Origin: an uncultured Bacteroidales bacterium
GTDB lineage: Bacteria; Bacteroidota; Bacteroidia; Bacteroidales; UBA932
Direction: 5' to 3'
Assembly: GCA_934725285.1 (NCBI GenBank)
Contig: CAKVBK010000017.1
Span: forward strand, 1-25,276
DNA length: 25,276 nucleotides
How positions within the stretch are numbered: the first letter of the stretch is position 1; each line of letters starts with the position of its first letter. Shown one piece after another: positions 1-6,907 of the stretch. The notes beneath the pieces were generated by a model that had not been told where the DNA came from, did not search any database, and saw only the letters and a list, made by a program, of their open reading frames with translations. Made by a program: the position numbers and the translations under genes.

Positions 1-76
1 CGGCGTTGATTGCATCACGACCAACGAGCCGCTCCTCGTCCGCAAGATGCTCGGCAAGAGGGAGAAGGTGAAATAG
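1..76 (+). CDS. Glycerophosphodiester phosphodiesterase family protein, C-terminal end only
   Basis: The frame starting at base 2 reads GVDCITTNEPLLVRKMLGKR followed by four more residues and a TAG stop. This closely matches the last 24 residues of the complete GDPD gene at 4168-4965 (GVDCITTNDPLLVREKLGKR), so this is the 3' end of a second GDPD-family gene cut by the window edge. In GDPD TIM barrels this segment is the last strand and helix. The DNA of the two tails is similar but clearly diverged, so they are paralogues rather than a recent copy. Everything upstream is outside the window; whether it is also a lipoprotein cannot be seen. Confidence 0.8.
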   Translation, partial: GVDCITTNEPLLVRKMLGKREKVK

Positions 77-108
77 TCAGAGGACTTTATGAATATTCAT
101 GAACTTAG

Positions 109-165
109 GTCACTTCGACAGGCTCATGGCCAAAACAGGCCGGTCACTGAGCCTGTCGAAGTGAC
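109..165. repeat. 18-bp inverted repeat, REP-like hairpin pair
   Basis: Bases 109-126 (GTCACTTCGACAGGCTCA) are exactly the reverse complement of 148-165, with a 21-base loop that contains a second small stem (GGCC 128-131 with GGCC 138-141). The right arm is a 24-base unit that itself folds (GTCAC/GTGAC ends); the left arm is a slightly decayed copy of it. This is the layout of two REP-type palindromes facing each other. It sits between convergent genes, so it could also end transcription from both sides, although no T-run follows. The REP label is inference from structure; copies elsewhere in the genome cannot be seen. Confidence 0.7.
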
Positions 166-186
166 ATGAAAAAACTCATGAACTCG

Positions 187-711
187 TCAGAACGACCAAG
201 CGAACATCGCACATGGCAGGATTGTCTTTCCATTGAACTCATTGTCATACGGCGAGGAATATTGCAGGCCAAGGCCAAGGAAAGAAGTCCTTTCACGACT
301 GTTGCGGATCGCATAAGCGCACATCAGACGTCCCTGCCAATAATTGAAATCGTAGTTTCCTACTGTAGCCAGACCGGTAAGGCTTACCTCAAGGCCATCC
401 GTCCCATTGAAGAAATGACGATAAGCCATACCAAGACCTAGCTTTGCCTGAAAATCGTAATTCTTGGTGGATGATGCGTTGTAGAGACTTTCCGAAACCG
501 TCACCGGAACATAGACACCGAAATCATCACAGACCTTGAACCCCAATCTCTGCTCGACATCCAACGCCCCGATGTCCTTTCCGATCCTTGAGCCAATCAC
601 ATTGAAGCTGTAATAGAGTTTATCAACAAATCTACTCTGGGCATAAAGGGATGGAGACAGCACAAATAACAAGGACAAAGCCGTCACCAATAGTTTTGCT
701 GTTTTTTTCAT
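187..711 (-). CDS. Secreted outer-membrane beta-barrel-like protein
   Basis: The 174-residue product opens with a clear signal peptide (KK, a hydrophobic run, then SLYAQS; cleavage expected near residues 24-25). The mature part is built from alternating, aromatic- and glycine-containing strands such as LGLGMAYRHFF and FLGLGLQY, and it ends in WSF. A C-terminal aromatic residue is typical of outer-membrane barrels that are handed to the BAM complex. At about 150 mature residues it fits a small eight-strand barrel. No enzyme motif is visible and I cannot name a family. The ATG at 711 follows a plausible Bacteroidota promoter. It is convergent with the partial GDPD gene. Confidence 0.75.
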   Translation of the reverse strand: MKKTAKLLVTALSLLFVLSPSLYAQSRFVDKLYYSFNVIGSRIGKDIGALDVEQRLGFKVCDDFGVYVPVTVSESLYNASSTKNYDFQAKLGLGMAYRHFFNGTDGLEVSLTGLATVGNYDFNYWQGRLMCAYAIRNSRERTSFLGLGLQYSSPYDNEFNGKTILPCAMFAWSF

Positions 712-727
712 AAGGCATTATTTTTTC

Positions 728-755
728 GCAATATACAAAAAAATAGTTTCCACAA
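728..755 (-). promoter_or_regulatory. Probable promoter of the outer-membrane protein gene
   Basis: On the minus strand TTGTGG (755-750) is followed at suitable spacing by TATATTGC (735-728), close to the Bacteroidota -33 TTTG / -7 TAnnTTTG pattern. It lies 17 bases upstream of the ATG at 711. The rest of the 712-853 gap shows nothing else that I can recognise. Confidence 0.4.
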
Positions 756-853
756 GCGTCATCATACACATAATCCGCTTTGGGATAGCTATTTGTTCCT
801 CCCAAGACGTGAATCAGTCAGAAACCCGACTGTATAGATCACATAAGATATCA

Positions 854-2116
854 TCACTTGATTTCCAGCAGTTCCGACCAGGAGGTGGAGTAGAGGCGGG
901 AGCAGAATTCGCGGCGGATGCCGTCGGAATAGTGGCCGGGGCGCTGGGTGGCGAGCCTCAGGACATTTTTGCCGGAGGTGTTGACCAAGTCCATGACCTT
1001 GGAGATTCGGTCGTCACGGTCGCGTGTTTCCTGATCAAAATCGAACAGGGCGGTCTGAATCGCGTCGGACTCCACGATGTCGGAAACGGTGACTCCGGCC
1101 CTTTTATATTCAAAACCATCGCGGAAGACCATCCTCAACGCCCTCAACGCGGCGGCGACGACCTCCTGTGTGCTGCTGGCGGGGACATCAAGCCGGACGC
1201 TGGCGTTCGGGAAGTACTGCGGCAGGTCGTCCCGGAAGCGGTTGGTCTGGATGAACACACCCACAGAATATGCCGCCGTGCCGTCCTTGCGCAACTTTTC
1301 GGCGCATTTCCCGGCAAAGTCTGAGACCCTGAGTGTCATCTCATCCAAATCCGTGACCATCTTGTCAAACGACCGTGAGGTGCAGATGCTCTTTCGCTTC
1401 TCGTTACGCTCGTCCTCAATCATACGATGCCCCTGAAGTTCGGCCCATGTCCTGACACCGCCTATTCCCATCATTCCCCGGACCCACCCGGATGGCCTCT
1501 GAATGAAGTCCAAAGCGGTCTTGACACCGGAAGCCTCAAGTTTCGGAGCCCCTCGCCAACCTATTCCCCAGACCTCTTTTATAGGGGTCAACTCCAAAGC
1601 CTTACGGATTTTCTCTTCGGAATCTATGACGCAGACACCGCGATACCCTTTGTATTTTTTGGCGAAATGGTTGGCCACCTTGGCAAGAGTCTTGGTGTCA
1701 GCGATCCCGATGCTGACCGGAATGCCGGTCCAGCGGCGGATCTTCGTCACGAGAGCCGAGCATATTCCAAGAAGACATTCGGACGCGACACCGTCCATGT
1801 CCATGTAAGCCTCATCAATCGAATACACCTCCAATCTCGGAGCGACCTCCGCCAGAATAGACATCACCCGCGCGGAAAGGTCACCGTAGAGCGTGTAGTT
1901 GGACGAGCGCACCACCAGACTCCCATGCTCCACCAGATAACGGATCTTGAAGAACGGAGTCCCCATCTTGATGCCCATCGCCTTGCTCTCGTTGCTGCGG
2001 GCGACCACGCAGCCGTCATTGTTGGACAGCACCACGACCGGACGGCCTTCCAACTCCGGTTGGAAAGCTCTCTCGCAAGAGACGAAAAAATTGTTGCAGT
2101 CAACTAGCGCGTACAC
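854..2116 (-). CDS. umuC: DNA polymerase V catalytic subunit UmuC (Y-family)
   Basis: This 420-residue Y-family polymerase performs error-prone translesion synthesis, normally with a cleaved UmuD dimer. The catalytic carboxylates are visible: D6 in VDCNNFF near the N-terminus and D101-E102 in the SIDEAYMD motif. The palm motif SNNDGCVVARS (31-41) is typical of UmuC. A little-finger region follows, and QTALFDF near residue 357 looks like a beta-clamp-binding motif. Length matches E. coli UmuC (422). The start is GTG at 2116, inside the end of umuD, giving a 13-base overlap that implies translational coupling. Known from the family: expression is usually DNA-damage inducible. Confidence 0.95.
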   Translation of the reverse strand: MYALVDCNNFFVSCERAFQPELEGRPVVVLSNNDGCVVARSNESKAMGIKMGTPFFKIRYLVEHGSLVVRSSNYTLYGDLSARVMSILAEVAPRLEVYSIDEAYMDMDGVASECLLGICSALVTKIRRWTGIPVSIGIADTKTLAKVANHFAKKYKGYRGVCVIDSEEKIRKALELTPIKEVWGIGWRGAPKLEASGVKTALDFIQRPSGWVRGMMGIGGVRTWAELQGHRMIEDERNEKRKSICTSRSFDKMVTDLDEMTLRVSDFAGKCAEKLRKDGTAAYSVGVFIQTNRFRDDLPQYFPNASVRLDVPASSTQEVVAAALRALRMVFRDGFEYKRAGVTVSDIVESDAIQTALFDFDQETRDRDDRISKVMDLVNTSGKNVLRLATQRPGHYSDGIRREFCSRLYSTSWSELLEIK

Positions 2117-2616
2117 ACTTTCTTTATGACATAGGTCACCACTCCCCAGACCGTAAAGTCATTGGAATCAGTCACTTCGATGGGAGGATATTTCTCATTG
2201 GCCGGAAGCAGCCATATTCTTTGATGCCGGAGAATATCATAGGACACGCCAGGTTTGGAGGCCTTGACAGCACGTGACGCTTCGGCAGGATCACGGAAAG
2301 AGATGTACTTCAACGCGAACTCCCCGTCGATGAAGCAGACAGCCATGTCCCCTTCCTTAGGCTCGATCGACTTGTCAACCACCAGCACGTCACCCTCGTT
2401 CACATCAGCGTCCACCATGGAATCCCCAACCACGCGGGCGAAAAATGTCGCCGCGGGATGGCGCACCAACTCCTTGTTGAGGTCGATGAACGAATTGATG
2501 TAGTCCTGCGCCGGCGACGGAAAACCGGCGTGCACGCCACTTTCCATCATCGGGGCGAAAGTCCCTTTCTTATCCTCTCCAGCCGCCATTATCTTTTGAA
2601 TATGTTTCTTCAGCAT
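2104..2616 (-). CDS. umuD: UmuD-like S24 peptidase, translesion polymerase accessory protein
   Basis: This is a LexA-fold serine/lysine self-cleaving protein that partners UmuC. From the ATG at 2616 it has 170 residues. The nucleophile is the Ser of GDSMVDADV (Ser66) and the general base is the Lys of FALKYI (Lys103). The scissile region reads ESGVHAGFPSPAQDY, so cleavage would fall at Ala-Gly rather than the Cys-Gly of E. coli UmuD. There is no DNA-binding helix-turn-helix domain. The frame is open further up to a TTG at 2643, and internal ATGs at codons 10 (counted from 2616) and 23-24 would give a product nearer the E. coli length; the start is therefore uncertain. Confidence 0.92.
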   Translation of the reverse strand: MLKKHIQKIMAAGEDKKGTFAPMMESGVHAGFPSPAQDYINSFIDLNKELVRHPAATFFARVVGDSMVDADVNEGDVLVVDKSIEPKEGDMAVCFIDGEFALKYISFRDPAEASRAVKASKPGVSYDILRHQRIWLLPANEKYPPIEVTDSNDFTVWGVVTYVIKKVCTR

Positions 2617-2667
2617 CAATGAATATGTTCCGCCAAAAACCAAAGGCAGAAACCGTGTGGCCTCTGA

Positions 2668-2684
2668 AATATTCAGGGAATATT
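2668..2684. promoter_or_regulatory. Inverted repeat upstream of umuDC, possible operator
   Basis: AATATTC (2668-2674) and GAATATT (2678-2684) form a perfect 7-bp inverted repeat around AGG, 52 bases before the umuD ATG and between the two minus-strand genes. The position suits an operator or a damage-response site, but the motif core is also common across this window, so the match may be incidental. Confidence 0.25.
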
Positions 2685-2694
2685 CTCAAAAGAC

Positions 2695-3909
2695 CTAAAG
2701 TTCAGGCACGATGTGCTTCCAGGCCAACTCAAGCGGCTTCACGCTGGAATCCTGATTGCCGTTCAGTAAATCCATGACCTTGGACAGGTCCTTGAGGATG
2801 TTGTCGGCGTCAAACGGCATCGCTGAAGTCATGGCTATCACGGCCTTCTTGCCTGGAATCACCACAATATACTGTCCGAACAACCCCACTGCCATGTAAA
2901 GAGACCCATCGGAACGAGTCCGCATCTGGTAACCATAGCCGGTCGTAGCATAGTCCTGGCCATAGTTCATCCGATCCTTGATCTGATCCTTGACAGCGTC
3001 TTTGAGGTAGTCCTCCGGGATAATCTGGCGGCCGTTCCATTTTCCACCTTCAAGAAGCAAGCGTCCGAATGTCAGCATCTCTCCAGTGCTCAGATGCAGT
3101 CCCCAGCCTCCGGCTGTCACGCCATTAATGTCCTCCCACTCCGGCTTATCCAAGCCCAACGGCTTGAACATCCTTGTGTAGAGATAATCGGCCATGGTCT
3201 CCCCTGTCTTTTTGGTGATGATCTCAGAAAGCAAACATGAAGAGAAACTGTCGTAACAGAACCTCTCACCTGGGACAGCATCGAAAGGATATTCAAAGAA
3301 TAGTTCCGGCAGTGTGGAACCATGCTTCTTCAGCAGTCCGGAGACATCCACCCATTCATTGTGAATATATTTGAGCGACCCCAACGGATCCTTTTTTAAA
3401 TATTCCTTGGCATATTCAACCGTCGGATCCTTCTTGTGGCCGTTCGCCATGATCAGCAGATGCCTGACCGTCAAGGCCTCAAGGTTAGCCTTTTGGGCAT
3501 CCGTCATGCTCTTTTCCGCCTCCGCGACTTCATCCGGGAACATCGGAGCCACCTTTTCAGACAGGCTAAGCTTTCCCTCTCCGACGGCAATCCCGACCGC
3601 CATGGACGTGAACGTCTTGGTTACGGACCACATCTGGCGCCGCGTGTCATTGTCAGTGCCTTGCGCCCACGCTCCCGAAGTAGCGAACCCATCCTGCCAG
3701 ACCGCCACACCGTTAAGTGTGGATTCCGTCTTGGCCGCCTCGGTCATCATTGTCTTGACGGCAGCCTTGAACTTCGGATTCTCGGCAAGTTCCTCTCCTT
3801 GGCCAGGCTGAGGCTGCGGCTGCGGATCAGCGTTTTCCTTGGAACATCCAGCCGCAAGCAACGTCAGTCCCAATAGCAAAGAATAAAGTAATCTGCTGTT
3901 CAGTTTCAT
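2695..3909 (-). CDS. Serine hydrolase lipoprotein, class C beta-lactamase/penicillin-binding fold
   Basis: From the ATG at 3909 the product is 404 residues. It starts with a lipoprotein signal peptide ending LLAAGC (lipidated Cys22), then a Pro/Gln-rich linker PQPQPQPGQG. The active-site motifs of the beta-lactamase PF00144 family are present: SVTK (nucleophile Ser95, Lys98), YDS at 219-221 in place of YxN, and GLFGQ near the C-terminus in the place of the third motif. Such proteins are often D-aminopeptidases, esterases or carboxypeptidases rather than true beta-lactamases, so resistance should not be assumed. An in-frame TTG at 3915 is less likely as the start. The gene precedes umuD, with about 78 bases between them. 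Confidence 0.88.
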   Translation of the reverse strand: MKLNSRLLYSLLLGLTLLAAGCSKENADPQPQPQPGQGEELAENPKFKAAVKTMMTEAAKTESTLNGVAVWQDGFATSGAWAQGTDNDTRRQMWSVTKTFTSMAVGIAVGEGKLSLSEKVAPMFPDEVAEAEKSMTDAQKANLEALTVRHLLIMANGHKKDPTVEYAKEYLKKDPLGSLKYIHNEWVDVSGLLKKHGSTLPELFFEYPFDAVPGERFCYDSFSSCLLSEIITKKTGETMADYLYTRMFKPLGLDKPEWEDINGVTAGGWGLHLSTGEMLTFGRLLLEGGKWNGRQIIPEDYLKDAVKDQIKDRMNYGQDYATTGYGYQMRTRSDGSLYMAVGLFGQYIVVIPGKKAVIAMTSAMPFDADNILKDLSKVMDLLNGNQDSSVKPLELAWKHIVPEL

Positions 3910-3925
3910 ATTCAATCAATCGTTA

Positions 3926-4015
3926 AGAAGCTGTTTTTGATTTGTTTGTCTGAAGGTTGGCGAGTGAAGATTATTTCACCTCAAAGAACATTTCAAATAA
4001 ATCAAAACAGCTTCT
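3926..4015. repeat. 90-bp element with long imperfect terminal inverted repeats
   Basis: AGAAGCTGTTTTTGATTTG starting at 3926 is mirrored by CAAATAAATCAAAACAGCTT (3994-4013, extending to 4015): about 22 bp pair, with one extra T and one mismatch. Between the arms a small stem GTGAA/TTCAC (3964-3968, 3975-3979) sits in the middle. The arms enclose no gene. The layout is that of a small non-autonomous palindromic element or a long hairpin in the leader of the serine-hydrolase gene. Element type is inference. Confidence 0.6.
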
Positions 4016-4066
4016 AAATCTAAAATGCTTCCAACCAATCTTTGTTTTTAATGTTACCCAAAGATG

Positions 4067-4103
4067 CAAATATACAAAAATCCGATGTAATTTTGTATAT
4101 TTG
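4067..4103. promoter_or_regulatory. 13-bp inverted repeat holding back-to-back -7 boxes
   Basis: CAAATATACAAAA (4067-4079) and TTTTGTATATTTG (4091-4103) are a perfect inverted repeat with an 11-base spacer. Each arm contains TATATTTG, a perfect TAnnTTTG -7 box: one on the plus strand (4096-4103) pointing to the GDPD gene at 4168, one on the minus strand (4074-4067) pointing to the serine-hydrolase gene at 3909. A shared divergent promoter or operator is a reasonable inference. The rest of the 3910-4167 gap holds the 90-bp element and nothing else I can see. Confidence 0.5.
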
Positions 4104-4167
4104 GAATCACGGTGGGAAGAAGGTACAGGACTACCGGATGATGAATCAAATCAATAAATGAAGAGAA

Positions 4168-4965
4168 ATGAATATGAACAAGATCGTTAGGATTGGGATA
4201 ATGGCGGGCATCGTGGCACTCGCCACATCGTGCGCGTCACAGAAGATCGGCATTGCGGCTCACAGGGGATTCTGGAACTGTGAGGAGGCCGGTTATGCTG
4301 AAAATTCCATAAAATCGCTCGAACTGGCGCAACGGAACAGACTGTGGGGCAGCGAGTTCGATGTGAATATGACTTCCGACAAGGTCTTGCTGGTTTACCA
4401 CGATGTCGAGATTGACGGGAAAAAAATCTGTGAGCACGAGTACTCGGAATTCAAGGATTACCGACTGAAAAACGGAGAGAGGATCCCGACCCTGGATGAA
4501 TACCTTGCGCAAGGTGCCAAAGGAAAGACCGTCATGGTTTTCGAGATCAAAAGGGCACTCAATCTTCCGTATGAGGACTACATGATCGACCAGTGCATCA
4601 AATCCCTGAAGGATCACGGATTGTACAGCCGCAGGAGAGTGGTTTTCCTGTCTGGGAACATTGACATCTGCAAAAAGCTCACGGCTCTCTGTCCAGGATT
4701 CACCGTGCAGTACATCAGGAACGACAAGAGCCCGGCCGAACTTGCCGGACTCGGGATCAACGGAGTCGCTTATCCACGCAAGACTTTCAGGAAGCACCCG
4801 ACATGGATCAAAGAGGCGCGCGACAACAAGATGAATGTCAACTGCTGGGCCGCAAAGACTGAAAAGGATCTCCAGAAGATGATCGATGTCGGTGTCGATT
4901 GCATCACCACCAACGATCCGCTTCTTGTCAGGGAGAAACTCGGGAAACGGGAAAGACGGAGATAG
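4168..4965 (+). CDS. Glycerophosphodiester phosphodiesterase family lipoprotein
   Basis: The 265-residue product has a lipoprotein signal peptide (ALATSC, Cys22) and a GDPD TIM barrel. Visible family motifs are HRG (His32-Arg33), AEN (44-46), the metal-binding pair in SEFDV (Glu63, Asp65), and YHD (catalytic His78). FEIK (near 125-128) supplies a further metal ligand, and CWAAKTEKD with DCITTNDP closes the barrel. Characterised members cleave glycerophosphodiesters to glycerol-3-phosphate and an alcohol; the substrate here is unknown. The protein should be anchored in the envelope. ATG at 4168, with a second ATG two codons on. It is a paralogue of the partial gene at 1-76 and converges on the gene at 4980 with a 14-base gap. 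Confidence 0.9.
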   Translation: MNMNKIVRIGIMAGIVALATSCASQKIGIAAHRGFWNCEEAGYAENSIKSLELAQRNRLWGSEFDVNMTSDKVLLVYHDVEIDGKKICEHEYSEFKDYRLKNGERIPTLDEYLAQGAKGKTVMVFEIKRALNLPYEDYMIDQCIKSLKDHGLYSRRRVVFLSGNIDICKKLTALCPGFTVQYIRNDKSPAELAGLGINGVAYPRKTFRKHPTWIKEARDNKMNVNCWAAKTEKDLQKMIDVGVDCITTNDPLLVREKLGKRERRR

Positions 4966-4979
4966 AAATAAGCACTCTC

Positions 4980-6731
4980 CTATTCACATGTGCCGGTTCC
5001 ATCCTCCGGGCCGGGCGAAATGACATCAGACGGCGATTCTGAGGCGTGGATCATTGTATCCTCATTATCGGCTCCGCTGAGCGAACGGGCGGCTGCGACA
5101 GCGCAGTTGATGCCATCGATGGCGGAAGAGACGATGCCGCCGGAATATCCGGCGCCCTCACCGCATGGAAGCAGGCCAGGGAACGCGTCAGCCTCGCAGC
5201 TGCGTGGATTTCTCGGAATACGGACCGGAGATGATGTCCTGGACTCCACACCAATCAACAGAGCGTCATTGGTGTAGTAGCCTCTCATCGATTTCTGGTT
5301 CACGATCGGGAACACGTCCTGAAGCCTCTCGGCGATGACAGGAGGGAGCAATTCATGAAGCGGGGCCGGAACGACACCCGGCTTGTAGGAGGTCTCCGGG
5401 AGATCCTCTGAATCCTCGCCCTCGCAGAAATCCACCATCCTCTGGGCAGGAGCGACAAAAGGATTCTCCGAATCAGAATGCTCGTGGGCATATTCCCACA
5501 TCTTCCTCTCGACATCCTTCTGGAACTCAAGGCCGGCGAAGGCGCCCTTGTCGGCATATTCCTCAGGAATGTCCTCAGGGTTGATCTGCACGACCACCCC
5601 CGCGTTGGCGTACTTGCCGCTTCTGGCGGAATTGGACATTCCGTTCATCACGATGGTCTCCGGCTCGGTCTCGGAAGGGACCAGAACACCGCCAGGACAC
5701 ATACAGAATGAGAACACGCCACGATCACCCACCTGCTCCGCGAACGAATATTCCGCAGCCGGCATGCCAGGCTCCCACTGGCCGTGGTAGCGGATGTCGT
5801 TGATCATGGCCTGCGGGTGCTCCACACGGACTCCCATCGCGAAACCCTTGGCCTCAAGGGCGCAGTCCTTCGCGACAAGCATATCGTAGATGTCACGCGC
5901 GGAATGGCCTGTCGCAAGAATGACCTTCTTAGCTGAATATGTCCGCTCACTTGGTTTGCCGGCTTTCGTCGGATTCTCTGAATCAAGAGCTTTCACCTCA
6001 ATCACGCCGTCATCCTTGCGGGTGATGTCAGTAACCTTCGTACCGAAGTGATATTCCCCGCCTCTGGACTGGATGCACTGACGGATGTTCTCCACGACTT
6101 TGGGGAGGCGGTCGGTTCCGATGTGCGGATGCGCGTCGACAAGAATCTGCGGACTCGCGCCGAAGTTCACGAACTGGTACAGAACCTCACGGATGTCACC
6201 CCTCTTGGACGAGCGCGTGAAGAGTTTTCCGTCAGAGAATGTTCCGGCGCCGCCTTCACCGTAGCAGAAGTTTGACTCCGGGTTCAGGATTCCCTCCCGG
6301 GTGAGCCTCGCCATGTCGAACTTACGGTCACGCACGTTCTTGCCTCTTTCAAGAATGACAGGCTTGAAACCTAATGTCAGCAACTTAAGCGCGGCGAACA
6401 TTCCGGCAGGACCTGCCCCGATGATGATGACGGGCTCGGCCGCCGTGACATCCTTATATTCAGGAATCTCGTACGGGACGTATGATTCAAAGCGGTGGTT
6501 ATAGCCTTCGATGCGGTAACGGTAGACCACATCGTTGCGGGCGTCAATCGAACGTTTGGCGATCACGCATGTCGCGTCGGCGTTCGGAAAGGTCGGCTGG
6601 TAGGACTTTGTCGGGTCAATCACGTTGATCACGGCATTGCCGCGAAGGTTCATCTCTCTCGCCGCGACGATCCTCACGTCATCCGGCCTAAGGTCTCGGC
6701 CTACTCGGCCGGTCATTTCGAATTCTAGCAT
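4980..6731 (-). CDS. FAD-dependent oxidoreductase, COG2509-like
   Basis: The 583-residue protein has an N-terminal region of about 95 residues, rich in basic residues (RSIDAR, YRYRIEGY), followed by a Rossmann FAD-binding motif IIIGAGPAGM (GxGxxG at 105-110) and the ribose-binding acidic residue in VILERG (Glu128). Other landmarks are CYGEGGAGTFSDGKL, a second nucleotide-site strand KKVILATGHSARDIYDML, and a C-terminal GEGAGYSGGIVSSAIDG that closes the FAD site. This matches the uncharacterised FAD-dependent dehydrogenase family COG2509, common in anaerobes. The reaction and substrate are unknown. The C-terminal 25 residues are acidic and look disordered. ATG at 6731. Confidence 0.88.
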   Translation of the reverse strand: MLEFEMTGRVGRDLRPDDVRIVAAREMNLRGNAVINVIDPTKSYQPTFPNADATCVIAKRSIDARNDVVYRYRIEGYNHRFESYVPYEIPEYKDVTAAEPVIIIGAGPAGMFAALKLLTLGFKPVILERGKNVRDRKFDMARLTREGILNPESNFCYGEGGAGTFSDGKLFTRSSKRGDIREVLYQFVNFGASPQILVDAHPHIGTDRLPKVVENIRQCIQSRGGEYHFGTKVTDITRKDDGVIEVKALDSENPTKAGKPSERTYSAKKVILATGHSARDIYDMLVAKDCALEAKGFAMGVRVEHPQAMINDIRYHGQWEPGMPAAEYSFAEQVGDRGVFSFCMCPGGVLVPSETEPETIVMNGMSNSARSGKYANAGVVVQINPEDIPEEYADKGAFAGLEFQKDVERKMWEYAHEHSDSENPFVAPAQRMVDFCEGEDSEDLPETSYKPGVVPAPLHELLPPVIAERLQDVFPIVNQKSMRGYYTNDALLIGVESRTSSPVRIPRNPRSCEADAFPGLLPCGEGAGYSGGIVSSAIDGINCAVAAARSLSGADNEDTMIHASESPSDVISPGPEDGTGTCE

Positions 6732-6782
6732 ATCCTTTTCCTAAAATCAGATTCTTCAACTACAAATAAATTCATCAATATT

Positions 6783-6790
6783 CAAAATTA
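6783..6790 (-). promoter_or_regulatory. Possible -7 box of the FAD oxidoreductase gene
   Basis: TAATTTTG on the minus strand matches TAnnTTTG exactly and lies 51 bases before the ATG at 6731. No convincing -33 element is seen, because the adjacent DNA is the GC-rich hairpin cluster. Confidence 0.35.
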
Positions 6791-6810
6791 GCAATCACCT
6801 TCTACCCCCA

Positions 6811-6855
6811 GTCACTTCGTGACAGCCCCAGAGGGGCACGGGGAAAGAATTCCCC
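6811..6855. repeat. Cluster of three short GC-rich hairpins
   Basis: Three perfect stems follow each other: GTCAC-TTC-GTGAC (6811-6823), GCCCC-AGA-GGGGC (6825-6837) and GGGGAA-AGAA-TTCCCC (6840-6855). They are followed by a CCCCTTCGG stretch. The cluster lies downstream of tsaD and upstream of the FAD oxidoreductase gene, both on the minus strand. It may be a terminator or RNA-end stabiliser for tsaD or a compound REP-like repeat. The rest of the 176-base gap shows only the -7 box. Confidence 0.55.
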
Positions 6856-6907
6856 GAAACCCCTTCGGTCGCTTCGCTCCTAATTTCTTTACCTTCATAT
6901 ATATTCA

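Noticed and set aside
166..441. 91-codon plus-strand frame opposite the outer-membrane protein gene
   Set aside because: It starts at the edge of the inverted repeat, runs antisense to a gene with a clear signal peptide and barrel features, and its product has no recognisable composition or motif.
809..2107. Several long plus-strand frames (up to 226 codons) opposite umuC
   Set aside because: They are antisense to an unmistakable UmuC with intact catalytic motifs; their length comes from the GC-rich codon bias of the real gene.
3371..3876. Two overlapping 146-codon plus-strand frames opposite the serine-hydrolase gene
   Set aside because: They overlap each other in different frames and lie antisense to a gene with lipobox and SVTK motif.
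2695..3909. Serine hydrolase as an antibiotic-resistance beta-lactamase
   Set aside because: YDS replaces YxN and the third motif is not KTG; this family has many non-lactamase members, so resistance cannot be claimed from sequence.
4966..4979. Terminator between the convergent GDPD and FAD oxidoreductase genes
   Set aside because: The 14-base gap and flanking bases show no stem-loop or T-run.
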